NCBI RefSeq assembly: GCF_014202225.1 | Contig: NZ_JACHGE010000001.1 | Location: 973,320 to 1,037,319, forward strand | From: Algibacter amylolyticus | GTDB lineage: Bacteria; Bacteroidota; Bacteroidia; Flavobacteriales; Flavobacteriaceae | Length of the DNA: 64,000 nucleotides | Reading direction: 5' to 3' | Part shown: one piece after another, positions 17,077 to 25,339 of the stretch | Layout: every line of letters begins with the position of its first letter | Numbering within the stretch: the stretch's first letter is position 1 | Made by a program: the position numbers and the translations under genes | The notes under the pieces: model-generated | Databases searched by the model: none | The model's input: the letters and a program-made list of their open reading frames with translations, nothing else | What the model was told of the DNA's origin: nothing

Positions 17077-18015
17077 ATGAATATAAATACATACGCAGGA
17101 ATTCCTGAAGAATTAGCAAAATTAGAGCAAGCAAAAATTGTTTTAATTCCTGTGCCTTATGATGGTACAAGTACATGGCAAAAAGGTGCCGATAAAGGCC
17201 CAAAGGCTTTTTTAGATGCTTCGGAAAACATGGAGCTTTATGATATTGAAACCGGAACAGAAGTTTATAAACAAGGTGTGTTTTTAGCTGATGCGGTTAC
17301 AGAAGATGCTTCGCCAGAGGCCATGGTTGAAGCAGTGCATCAAGCCACTAAAAAGTATATTAAAAAAAATAAATTCGTTACTATTTTTGGAGGCGAGCAC
17401 TCAATTTCTATTGGTACTATTCGTGCCTTTAACGAAATGTATCCTAGTTTAACGGTATTGCATATTGATGCGCATGCCGATTTAAGGAAGGAGTACGATG
17501 GTTCTACTTGCAATCATGCTTGTGCGGTTTACGAAGCGAGCCAGAATACAAACCTTATTCAGGTAGGAATTCGCTCTATGGATATTATCGAAAAAACGGT
17601 AATGGACGAGGAGAAAACCTATTTTGCACATGATATGGCGATGGATGATGCTTGGATGGATTCGGCTATCGATCAAATGACAGAAAATGTATTTATTACT
17701 TTCGATTTAGATGCTTTCGATCCTTCAATTTTACCAAGCACAGGAACTCCAGAACCAGGTGGATTATTATGGTATGAAACCCTAGAGTTCTTAAAACAAG
17801 TTTTTGAAGAGAAAAACGTGGTAGGATTTGATATTGTTGAATTATGCCCGAATAAAAAAGAAAAATCATCAGACTTTTTAGCTGCTAAACTTTACTATAA
17901 AATGTTAAGTTATAAGTTTGTAAATGATGATGCAGAAGCCGAATACGATAACCATTACGAAAACCCAAAACAAAAAACGAATACTTTAAAATTTACTGAC
18001 GATGACAACTACTAA
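17077..18015 (+). CDS. speB: Agmatinase / arginase-family ureohydrolase
   Basis: A 312-residue dimanganese ureohydrolase. Metal ligands are visible in GGEHSIS, HIDAHADLRKEY and FDLDAFDPS. The segment STGTPEPGG is the usual family motif. After arginine decarboxylase the natural substrate is agmatine, giving putrescine and urea. A short acidic tail extends past the fold. The stop lies 14 bases inside the next gene, which encodes a deoxyhypusine-synthase homologue, so the two are co-translated. Confidence 0.92.
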   Translation: MNINTYAGIPEELAKLEQAKIVLIPVPYDGTSTWQKGADKGPKAFLDASENMELYDIETGTEVYKQGVFLADAVTEDASPEAMVEAVHQATKKYIKKNKFVTIFGGEHSISIGTIRAFNEMYPSLTVLHIDAHADLRKEYDGSTCNHACAVYEASQNTNLIQVGIRSMDIIEKTVMDEEKTYFAHDMAMDDAWMDSAIDQMTENVFITFDLDAFDPSILPSTGTPEPGGLLWYETLEFLKQVFEEKNVVGFDIVELCPNKKEKSSDFLAAKLYYKMLSYKFVNDDAEAEYDNHYENPKQKTNTLKFTDDDNY

Positions 18016-18979
18016 AGGACCAATTTCTCAATTTATTGAAACGCATTATTTGCATTTTAATGCAGCTGCTTTAGTGGATGCTGCTAAGGGCTATGAAGCA
18101 CAATTGGAGTCTGGTGCTAAAATGTTAGTATCGCTTGCTGGTGCCATGAGTACTGCCGAATTAGGTAAAAGTTTTGCCGAAATGATTCGTCAGGATAAAG
18201 TACATATCATTTCTTGTACAGGAGCAAACTTAGAAGAGGATATCATGAATTTGGTAGCACATTCACATTATAAACGTGTGCCAAATTATCGCGATTTAAC
18301 ACCTCAAGATGAGTGGGATTTGTTAGAAAAAGGATTAAACCGTGTAACCGATACCTGTATTCCAGAGCATGAAGCATTCCGTCGTTTACAAGAGCATATC
18401 TACAAAATATGGAAAGATGCCGAAGCTAATGGCGAACGCTATTTACCACATGAGTATATGTACAAAATGTTATTGTCTGGAGTGTTAGAGCAATACTACG
18501 AAATCGATTTAAAAGATTCTTGGATGTATGCCGCAGCCGAAAAGAATTTGCCAATAGTATGCCCAGGTTGGGAAGATAGTACTATGGGGAATATTTTTGC
18601 TAGCTACGTTTTAAAAGGCGATTTAAAGGCAAGCACCATGAAATCGGGTATAGAGTACATGACGTTTTTAGCAGATTGGTACACTAACAACTCATCAAAA
18701 GGTATTGGGTTTTTCCAAATTGGCGGTGGTATTGCTGGCGATTTTCCAATATGCGTTGTGCCAATGTTGTATCAAGATATGGAGCGCACAGATACACCAT
18801 TTTGGAGCTATTTTTGTCAAATTTCAGATTCTACAACAAGTTATGGTTCGTATTCTGGAGCTGTACCAAACGAGAAAATTACTTGGGGTAAATTAGATAT
18901 AAATACACCAAAATTTATTGTGGAGAGTGATGCTACTATTGTTGCACCTTTAATTTTTGCTTACCTTTTAGGTCAGTAA
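18002..18979 (+). CDS. Deoxyhypusine synthase family protein, probable polyamine synthase
   Basis: A 325-residue homologue of deoxyhypusine synthase. The catalytic lysine region is kept (ITWGKLD, Lys297), as are the NAD-contact segments ISCTGANLEEDI and GWEDSTMGN and the glycine-rich QIGGGIAGDFPI. Eukaryotes and archaea use this fold to move an aminobutyl group from spermidine to eIF5A, a protein bacteria lack. Between agmatinase and an acetyltransferase-nitrilase it more likely transfers an aminobutyl group to a small amine, giving a homospermidine- or spermidine-like polyamine. That role is inferred from position. Overlap with speB is 14 bases. Confidence 0.85.
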   Translation: MTTTKGPISQFIETHYLHFNAAALVDAAKGYEAQLESGAKMLVSLAGAMSTAELGKSFAEMIRQDKVHIISCTGANLEEDIMNLVAHSHYKRVPNYRDLTPQDEWDLLEKGLNRVTDTCIPEHEAFRRLQEHIYKIWKDAEANGERYLPHEYMYKMLLSGVLEQYYEIDLKDSWMYAAAEKNLPIVCPGWEDSTMGNIFASYVLKGDLKASTMKSGIEYMTFLADWYTNNSSKGIGFFQIGGGIAGDFPICVVPMLYQDMERTDTPFWSYFCQISDSTTSYGSYSGAVPNEKITWGKLDINTPKFIVESDATIVAPLIFAYLLGQ

Positions 18980-18981
18980 TC

Positions 18982-20508
18982 ATGGACGCAAAAAAAATAG
19001 AAAATATCGAGCTTAAGTATTTAACTGTTGATGATTATCAAGAGTTAAAAGAAGCCACATTAGAGTCTTATGCAGGAGTGCTAGATTCGTATTGGAAAAA
19101 AGAGCATATTATTCAATTAACCTCTATGTTCCCAGAAGGGCAAGTGGTTATAAAAATTGATGGCGATATTGCGGGTTGTGCATTGTCTCTTATTGTAGAT
19201 TACGATAAGATTGATGATAACCACACCTACGCCGATATTATTGCAGGAGAATCTTTTAAAAACCACGATCCCGAAGGCGATGTGTTATATGGTATTGATG
19301 TTTTTATAAAACCAGAATATAGAGGTTTGCGTTTAGGCAGACGTTTGTACGATTACAGAAAAGAAATCTGTGAAAACCTGAATTTAAAAAGCATCATATT
19401 TGGTGGAAGAATGCCAAATTACCATAAACACAAGGAGTTTTCGCCTAAAGATTATATTGAAAAAGTAAAGCGCAAGGAAATTCATGATCCTGTTTTAAAT
19501 TTTCAAATCTCTAACGATTTTCATCCGGTAAGAGTTTTAAAAGGCTATTTGGAAGGTGATACAGCATCAAACGAATATGCCGTGTTAATGGAGTGGGATA
19601 ATATTTATTATACCAAACCAACACGAAAAGCGGCTTCGGTAAAAACGGTAGTGCGCTTGGGCTTAATCCAATGGCAAATGCGACCATACAAAGCCTTGGA
19701 AGATTTAATGCAGCAGGTAGAGTATTTTATTGATAGTGTAGCAGCATATCGATCTGACTTTGCAGTGTTTCCTGAGTTTTTTAATGCACCGTTAATGGCA
19801 GAGTTTAACCATTTGCACGAACCCGAAGCCATTAGAAAACTTGCAGAATTTACAGAGGTTATAGTTAATAAACTAAAGCAGCTATCTATATCGTATAACA
19901 TTAATATTATTTCTGGAAGTATGCCAGAAGTTGTTGGCGATAAGCTATATAACGTAGGTTATTTGTGCAGACGAGATGGTAGTTTTGAGCGTTACGAAAA
20001 AATTCATGTTACGCCAGACGAGGCTAAGGTTTGGGGTATGCAACGAGGTAATTCATTAAAAACCTACGATACCGATTGTGGTAAAATAGGAATTTTAATT
20101 TGTTACGATTCTGAGTTTCCAGAATTATCGCGCTTACTGTCAGACGAAGGTATGGATATTTTGTTTGTACCGTTTTTAACCGATACTCAAAATGGATACT
20201 CTCGTGTGCGTTTATGTGCGCAAGCTAGAGCGATAGAAAACGAATGTTATGTGGCTATTGCAGGAAGTGTAGGGAATTTGCCAAATGTAAATAACATGGA
20301 TATTCAATACGCGCAATCGGCGGTGTTTACGCCTTGCGACTTTTCATTTCCTAGTAATGGTATAAAAGCAGAAGCCACGCCAAATACAGAAATGATATTG
20401 GTTGCCGATGTAGATTTAAGCTTGCTTAGAGAGCTACATTCTTTTGGTGCCGTTAAAAATTTAAAAGACAGAAGAAAAGATTTTTACGATGTTATTCGTG
20501 TTAAATAA
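18982..20508 (+). CDS. GNAT acetyltransferase fused to a carbon-nitrogen hydrolase (nitrilase superfamily)
   Basis: A 508-residue fusion. The first 210 residues are a GNAT acetyltransferase with the acetyl-CoA loop YRGLRLGRRLYD. The second half (about 225-505) is a nitrilase-superfamily amidase with the Glu-Lys-Cys triad at Glu265 (FPEFF), Lys340 (YEKIH) and Cys374 (ICYDSEFPE). The nearest nitrilase type is the N-carbamoylputrescine amidase class. It starts two bases after the deoxyhypusine-synthase homologue, so it belongs to the polyamine operon. It could acetylate a polyamine and hydrolyse an amide of it, but neither substrate is known from sequence. Confidence 0.9.
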   Translation: MDAKKIENIELKYLTVDDYQELKEATLESYAGVLDSYWKKEHIIQLTSMFPEGQVVIKIDGDIAGCALSLIVDYDKIDDNHTYADIIAGESFKNHDPEGDVLYGIDVFIKPEYRGLRLGRRLYDYRKEICENLNLKSIIFGGRMPNYHKHKEFSPKDYIEKVKRKEIHDPVLNFQISNDFHPVRVLKGYLEGDTASNEYAVLMEWDNIYYTKPTRKAASVKTVVRLGLIQWQMRPYKALEDLMQQVEYFIDSVAAYRSDFAVFPEFFNAPLMAEFNHLHEPEAIRKLAEFTEVIVNKLKQLSISYNINIISGSMPEVVGDKLYNVGYLCRRDGSFERYEKIHVTPDEAKVWGMQRGNSLKTYDTDCGKIGILICYDSEFPELSRLLSDEGMDILFVPFLTDTQNGYSRVRLCAQARAIENECYVAIAGSVGNLPNVNNMDIQYAQSAVFTPCDFSFPSNGIKAEATPNTEMILVADVDLSLLRELHSFGAVKNLKDRRKDFYDVIRVK

Positions 20509-20556
20509 TGATAAATAGTATATTTATAACATCTAGTAACCCCAACTTTAAGAAAA

Positions 20557-20880
20557 ATGAAAAATAGAAATAGTAACTTAAAACGTGTTATAGTCGATTT
20601 TAAAAAATTGACACCAGAAATTTTAGCTTTGCTAGTAGAGCGTTATCCTGATGGTTATGATGACGACGATGTAATCTCTTTTAAAAATCAGCATAACGAA
20701 CTTGTTGAAGCAGTCGAGGTTATTACAGAGGATACTAAGTATTTAGTGAAAGTAAGTACCAAATTATCGGTAACTATGGAGAATTATGATGAAGATGATT
20801 ATGAAGATTTTGATAATAACGATCCTGAAGCTGTTCAGCCACCAGAAATAGCTGATGAAGATACAGAAGACAACGATTAA
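20557..20880 (+). CDS. Small acidic protein of unknown function
   Basis: A 107-residue protein with a short basic start (MKNRNSNLKRVIVDFKKL), a middle region of mixed helix and strand, and a very acidic C-terminal tail. That tail is made almost entirely of Asp, Glu and Asn. It is co-directional with the polyamine operon, 48 bases after the fusion gene. I recognise no domain. A charged tail of this sort could bind cationic polyamines or nucleoproteins, but that is only a guess from composition. Confidence 0.7.
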   Translation: MKNRNSNLKRVIVDFKKLTPEILALLVERYPDGYDDDDVISFKNQHNELVEAVEVITEDTKYLVKVSTKLSVTMENYDEDDYEDFDNNDPEAVQPPEIADEDTEDND

Positions 20881-20891
20881 ATATAACTATT

Positions 20892-21113
20892 ATGAGAACT
20901 GCCGCTTTTAAATCTTTCAAAAACGGTTATTACAATTTTTGGTTTGAAAACGGTGAGGAGCTAGCCTTCGAAGAGGTGCACCCGCGCGTTTTAAAGCAAT
21001 ATGATTTACAAAATGACGAATCTTTAATTGATAAGGATTTTAGAATTACCTTTATAGAAGCTGGTGATGATGATAATCCTATTTACGTAGTTCAAAGTTT
21101 AAAACCCATTTAA
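20892..21113 (+). CDS. Small hypothetical protein
   Basis: A 73-residue protein, acidic, without signal peptide or transmembrane segment. It begins MRTAAFKSFKNGYYNFWF. It sits 11 bases after the acidic-tail protein and 22 bases before the RMD1-like gene, in the same direction, which supports a genuine small gene. No family is recognised and no catalytic residues stand out. Confidence 0.6.
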   Translation: MRTAAFKSFKNGYYNFWFENGEELAFEEVHPRVLKQYDLQNDESLIDKDFRITFIEAGDDDNPIYVVQSLKPI

Positions 21114-21135
21114 TACACATAGTTTATAGCATACA

Positions 21136-21921
21136 ATGTATACCGTAGTTGCTTACCAAGTAGCTAGTGCTATCAATATAAAAACTAGTAAACACCAGTT
21201 GCCGTGGCAATTAGTGTTTCAAGATAGCGACGAACTTTATTATAAAAGTTCAGAAAACCAATTTGTTTACATTTTTCAGTATGGTATGGTTAGTTTTTTC
21301 AACATGACCGATGTTGAAATTGCTCGCGTATTACAAGAAATAAAGCCTTTTAGCACCAATTATTTTACTGAAAAGTTATCAGATTCGGTTGAGATTCTTA
21401 TTCAACCCAATACACAACAAGTCCAATTTGATAGTGTTATATTACCAAGTATTGATGAAGAAATGATTCGTTTGGTATTATTAAACATTTCACAATCTGT
21501 AGCCTTAGATCGTTATTCAGAAATTACAGAAGAATTACTTATTGAAACCAATAAACACACGTTATTTCTTGAAGAAAACGGGAAGCTGGATATTTCTGGT
21601 AATAAGTTAAAGCGTTTTATAGGTAAGATTCTCAATATAAAAAATAAAATTTTAGAGAACCTATATATTTTCGATTCGCCCGAAATAACCTGGGAAAACG
21701 AACAGCTTAACAGGCTTAATCAAGATTTAAAACGCACCTTCGATTTACAGGATAGATACCGCCTAATTCACGACCGTATAGAGATTATTAAAGAGAATCT
21801 AGAACTCTTTAAAGATATTATGGATCATAAGGAAAGTAGTCGCTTAGAGTGGATAATTATTATCTTAATTGTTATTGAGGTTATAGATTTATTTATTGCA
21901 AAATTGTCAGGTTTAATCTAA
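21136..21921 (+). CDS. RMD1/YagE (DUF155)-like membrane protein
   Basis: A 261-residue protein whose middle section reads FQYGMVSFFNMTDVE, then SQSVALDRYSE, followed by a long helical region and a single C-terminal membrane segment (about residues 238-258). This layout matches the RMD1/YagE family, which has a cytoplasmic domain and a C-terminal anchor. In yeast the family is needed for meiotic nuclear division. The bacterial role is undefined. It closes the apparent polyamine-linked operon. Confidence 0.72.
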   Translation: MYTVVAYQVASAINIKTSKHQLPWQLVFQDSDELYYKSSENQFVYIFQYGMVSFFNMTDVEIARVLQEIKPFSTNYFTEKLSDSVEILIQPNTQQVQFDSVILPSIDEEMIRLVLLNISQSVALDRYSEITEELLIETNKHTLFLEENGKLDISGNKLKRFIGKILNIKNKILENLYIFDSPEITWENEQLNRLNQDLKRTFDLQDRYRLIHDRIEIIKENLELFKDIMDHKESSRLEWIIIILIVIEVIDLFIAKLSGLI

Positions 21922-22059
21922 TCTAGATATTAGAATAAATCGTATATTAAAGTGCTGCAAGTCAGTAGTTTTATGTTTGGACTGGTTTAAGTGTTTTTAC
22001 ATTAATTCTAGTTAGTCCTAAAACAAAGTATTTAGTTAAATTTTAAATTGTAAAAAAAG

Positions 22060-22440
22060 ATGAAAACAAAAAAGTTAATCGTGTTTAGTGGTTTATTATT
22101 CGTTTTTTTATCGCTGTCTAGCTTTAAAAGTGAGGCCTATTTACATGCCAATTTGGTAAGCGTTGCAGATCAAGATGGTTTACTTGTGTATGCCACATTC
22201 GATGGGAAAGAAGATTATGGTTATAACTTTATCACTAAAGATAGAGAGGGCGAAGAGAAAACATTAACCTTTCAAAAAGTAGATGATAAGGTTTTAGAAG
22301 TCTTTAATTTAGCAGACGAAAAGTTAATAGGAACAAAGTTTAAGATAACCTTTAATCGTGTTATAACGTTTTCAAAGGACGAAGATGGCATGGAGGATTC
22401 AGATGAAACCAATACCATTACAAAGTTAGAAAAGCTGTAA
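22060..22440 (+). CDS. Secreted or periplasmic hypothetical protein
   Basis: A 126-residue product with an N-terminal signal peptide (hydrophobic stretch LIVFSGLLFVFLSLSSF, likely cleavage near residue 26) and a mature part rich in Asp, Glu and Lys. I recognise no family. In the upstream gap a possible hairpin pairs GGACT at 21979 with AGTCC at 22014, but no full promoter is visible. A strong terminator hairpin lies just downstream. Confidence 0.65.
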   Translation: MKTKKLIVFSGLLFVFLSLSSFKSEAYLHANLVSVADQDGLLVYATFDGKEDYGYNFITKDREGEEKTLTFQKVDDKVLEVFNLADEKLIGTKFKITFNRVITFSKDEDGMEDSDETNTITKLEKL

Positions 22441-22482
22441 GTTTTCTATAGTTGTAAATGGTTTTTAGCGCCACGAAATAAT

Positions 22483-23946
22483 TTAGGCTTCCAGAACTCT
22501 GGGAGCCTTTTTTATAAAAACTTCCCAAATAAATACGCCGTAAACCACTAGATATTCTAAGCCAATTATCCATAGGTTTTCAGATTTATCCATAGAGTTT
22601 ACATTTACATAAGCCAAATAACTTAAAATAATAACAAAACTCCATACCAACGGAAATTTATACTTGGTAAATACCGATAAAATTAAAAGCATTGCAATAT
22701 ACCAAGGGTGCACTGTTGTAGCTGTAAAATAGTAAAACGAAAGTGCCATTAACATAGCTGTGATTAACTGTGTCATGGTTTTGTTTTTTCTTAAAAAACT
22801 TAAGGTTATAACAAAACAAACCACAAGTATAGAGGCCGCTTTGCCAATAATTGCAATTTCATTATAGCCTCTAAATAAATAGCCAATTTCTCTAGCTATA
22901 TAATATAAGCTCGCATTAAACTCGAAATTACCAAACCACAAAGCAACTGTTTTACTGTAATTATTTATAAATTCTGAAGAATAAAAAGGCGCAAAAAGTA
23001 GGACTGTGGTTAGTATAACTACGGCGTAAAAAGCAATTAGTTTTGTAATACCTTTCCAGAAATTATAACGAGGAGTTGGCAACAAATCTAACTTGTTTTT
23101 ACTGTCCTCTTGAGGGGCTTTTTGGGATGTTTTATTTATGTTATTCCAATCTCCAAAAACAAACCACTGATAAAATAAGGGTAAGAACATTAGCGGTATA
23201 AGTTTAGTTACCACAGAAAGCGCAAAAACAACTGCTGCAAGCACCCATTTGTTTGAGTAAAGCAAATACATACTCCAAACTAGAAAGAACACCATAACAC
23301 CCTCAAAATGCAAATTACCTGTAAGTTCTATTATAATAAACGGGTTTAATATATACCAGAATATATGGTGCGCCGGAAGTTTAAGTTTTTCTAAAAGTTT
23401 AGAGCCGTAGTGTAGTGTTCCAAAATCGGCAGCAATAATAAGCAAGCGCATAACGATAACCGATCCTAAAATACTTTTACTAGCAAACAAGGCAGCAATA
23501 GTAAAACAAAGTTGGTTTATTGGCGGGTAGTTGGTAAAATGGCTGGCGTTTAAACTGCCCATACCTGCACGAAGTTCTAAAGCTTGTGCAACAGGATATT
23601 TACTTGCGCTAATAAAAGATTCTACGGTGTGTAAGTACGGGTTTATGCCTTCTAAAATCATGCGGCCATCCCAAATAAAACGGTAAAAATCTTGCGATAA
23701 ATTGGGTATGGCAAGGATAAAAACCGCCCGAAACCCAAAGGCTAAATAGGTTAGCGCCTTGGTATTGTGTTTTAAATGATTAATAATATTATAGAATAAA
23801 ACAAACACGCCTATGTAGAGCATGACAAGTTTTATATAATCTGTTCTCACTAAATTATATGCAAATACCCAATAAAATAGCAGGCTAGAAACCACTAAGA
23901 GTAATAGCATTTTGTTTAGTTTAATAAACGATGGGTTTAAAAGCAT
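22483..23946 (-). CDS. Multipass membrane glycosyltransferase, GT-C (mannosyltransferase-like)
   Basis: A polytopic membrane protein of 487 residues with about eleven hydrophobic segments, the GT-C pattern. The loop DFYRFIWDGRMILEGINPY after the early helices is typical of dolichol/polyprenol-phosphate-mannose dependent transferases (DUF2029, GT87-like). It probably transfers a sugar from a polyprenol phosphate to an envelope glycan. The annotated ATG is only four bases from a possible -7 box (TATATTTG on the minus strand, 23951-23958). The start may therefore be Met13 (position 23910), or the mRNA may be leaderless. Confidence 0.78.
   Translation of the reverse strand: MLLNPSFIKLNKMLLLLVVSSLLFYWVFAYNLVRTDYIKLVMLYIGVFVLFYNIINHLKHNTKALTYLAFGFRAVFILAIPNLSQDFYRFIWDGRMILEGINPYLHTVESFISASKYPVAQALELRAGMGSLNASHFTNYPPINQLCFTIAALFASKSILGSVIVMRLLIIAADFGTLHYGSKLLEKLKLPAHHIFWYILNPFIIIELTGNLHFEGVMVFFLVWSMYLLYSNKWVLAAVVFALSVVTKLIPLMFLPLFYQWFVFGDWNNINKTSQKAPQEDSKNKLDLLPTPRYNFWKGITKLIAFYAVVILTTVLLFAPFYSSEFINNYSKTVALWFGNFEFNASLYYIAREIGYLFRGYNEIAIIGKAASILVVCFVITLSFLRKNKTMTQLITAMLMALSFYYFTATTVHPWYIAMLLILSVFTKYKFPLVWSFVIILSYLAYVNVNSMDKSENLWIIGLEYLVVYGVFIWEVFIKKAPRVLEA
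22485..22513 (+). terminator. Rho-independent terminator, overlapping the end of the opposite gene
   Basis: An 11-base stem (22485-22495 with 22498-22508) is followed by a T-run through 22513. It ends transcripts of the gene stopping at 22440. The stem lies inside the last codons of the convergent glycosyltransferase gene, so the same bases encode protein on one strand and end transcription on the other. Confidence 0.8.
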
Positions 23947-23996
23947 GGACCAAATATAATACTATTTGTTTGTAGCGTTTTGTGAAGAAAGCTTAC

Positions 23997-24027
23997 TTGA
24001 TATTGTAAAAAAAATCTGCTACCTTCG
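23997..24027 (+). promoter_or_regulatory. Probable promoter of the exported hydrolase gene
   Basis: TTG at 23997-23999 and TACCTTCG at 24020-24027 are spaced by 20 bases and partly match the Bacteroidetes promoter consensus. The leader would be about 50 bases. Confidence 0.45.
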
Positions 24028-24082
24028 TTTAGCAATAATTTTATACTCGCGGAACATTCTCATTATTAACTAAATATATCAT

Positions 24083-25147
24083 ATGAAAAATATAATATTT
24101 GCAATCTTCATTTTTACATCTGCGTTATGTAATGCTCAAAACTACTCGTTTGTTCCAGATAGTTTACGTCTAATTTCTTATGAGGAATTAATGAAAAAGC
24201 CACCTTCTAATGTCGAATTGGTGTATTACGAAAACGGAACACAAACAACATTTAAAGAGGTTATTCCATTAGTGATGCAGAAAAAATTAGTGCCTCAAAT
24301 GTTTGTTGATACGGATGGGAATTATAAGATACTTGTGGTTGTTGAGGCTGAAGAAAAAGCTGAAAATATATCTATAGCCTATGAAGGCATGCCAGAAAAG
24401 TTGAAGACATTAGGCTATTCGTTTGGTAACTCTAAAAGTGATACCATTGTGCTTATTACACAAGGCGGGCCTTTTCCTAGATTGTTTACAGATGAAGTGA
24501 AAGCTATTTTTAAAGGTAATGGAGAAATTGATGATAATAAATACTTTATTATAAATACGCATCAAGCTCAGACTATAGATCCTCAAATGATGTTAGAGGA
24601 AGAAATTTCGTTTGAACAAGCTAAAATGTTGGGAATAAAAACTTCCGAAATGTTAAATGAGCTCGTTAGTTATTTTAAATCTGAAAATAAAAAGGTCTTT
24701 ATTGTAGGTATTTCGTATGGCTGTTTTGCTGGGCAAGACTATATTTCTAAGTTTGGTAATAAAGCTGATGGATATTTATTGATGGTAGGCAGGTTAGATA
24801 TTGCTGAAGACGTTTGGAAGGCCTATTCTGAAGGCATTGACGCTGCTTTTGAAGAAGATGCTGTTAGAACAAAAGTGGAACAAAAAGCAGAGGAATTAAT
24901 GATGATTAATTCGCATAAGATAGCTGCTGCTTATGGTTATAAAAGATATTCGGAACTGTTGAAAAATACCAACTTATCTAATCTAATTTATTATTATGCC
25001 TTGAGGGATGCCAATGTTGGTAAACTAACCGAAGATGAAATTGAATTCCTTAAAACCAAAGGTGCTAATGTTATTGCATTCGATGATGTTCATACAGCGT
25101 GGAGGAATCATTTGAAAGAAGCTTTGGAATTGCTATTAGCCAAATAA
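24083..25147 (+). CDS. Exported alpha/beta-hydrolase-like protein
   Basis: A 354-residue protein with a signal peptide ending in ALCNAQ. The mature domain has a nucleophile-elbow-like GISYGC at about residue 212. Its Asp and His partners are less obvious, although DDVHTAW near the C-terminus may carry both. I recognise no subfamily. It is monocistronic, with a plausible promoter upstream and a family-A repeat downstream. Confidence 0.68.
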   Translation: MKNIIFAIFIFTSALCNAQNYSFVPDSLRLISYEELMKKPPSNVELVYYENGTQTTFKEVIPLVMQKKLVPQMFVDTDGNYKILVVVEAEEKAENISIAYEGMPEKLKTLGYSFGNSKSDTIVLITQGGPFPRLFTDEVKAIFKGNGEIDDNKYFIINTHQAQTIDPQMMLEEEISFEQAKMLGIKTSEMLNELVSYFKSENKKVFIVGISYGCFAGQDYISKFGNKADGYLLMVGRLDIAEDVWKAYSEGIDAAFEEDAVRTKVEQKAEELMMINSHKIAAAYGYKRYSELLKNTNLSNLIYYYALRDANVGKLTEDEIEFLKTKGANVIAFDDVHTAWRNHLKEALELLLAK

Positions 25148-25170
25148 TAGGTGTGTTTGCAAATATGCCC

Positions 25171-25258
25171 GCGTTAGGGATTGAACGGTCTGTTTGAGCT
25201 CCCCGACTTTTTAGGAGGGAGCGAGTAGTGAAAGCGCGACCCTTTTCGGGTAACGCCC
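25171..25258 (+). repeat. Intergenic element family A, copy 3
   Basis: This copy starts GCGTTAGGGATTG and ends GGGTAACGCCC, so the ends GCGTTA and TAACGC pair. The interior holds CTCCC...GGGAG, then GCGAGTAGTGAAAGC and GCGACCC. It closely matches copy 5. It lies in the gap between two genes pointing toward each other. Confidence 0.8.
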
Positions 25259-25339
25259 AAATAATTAGAATATTGATACTGAAATTGAAACGAGACTAAA
25301 TTACAAAGTTAAGATTCCCTTCTACAAAGGAATGAAAAA

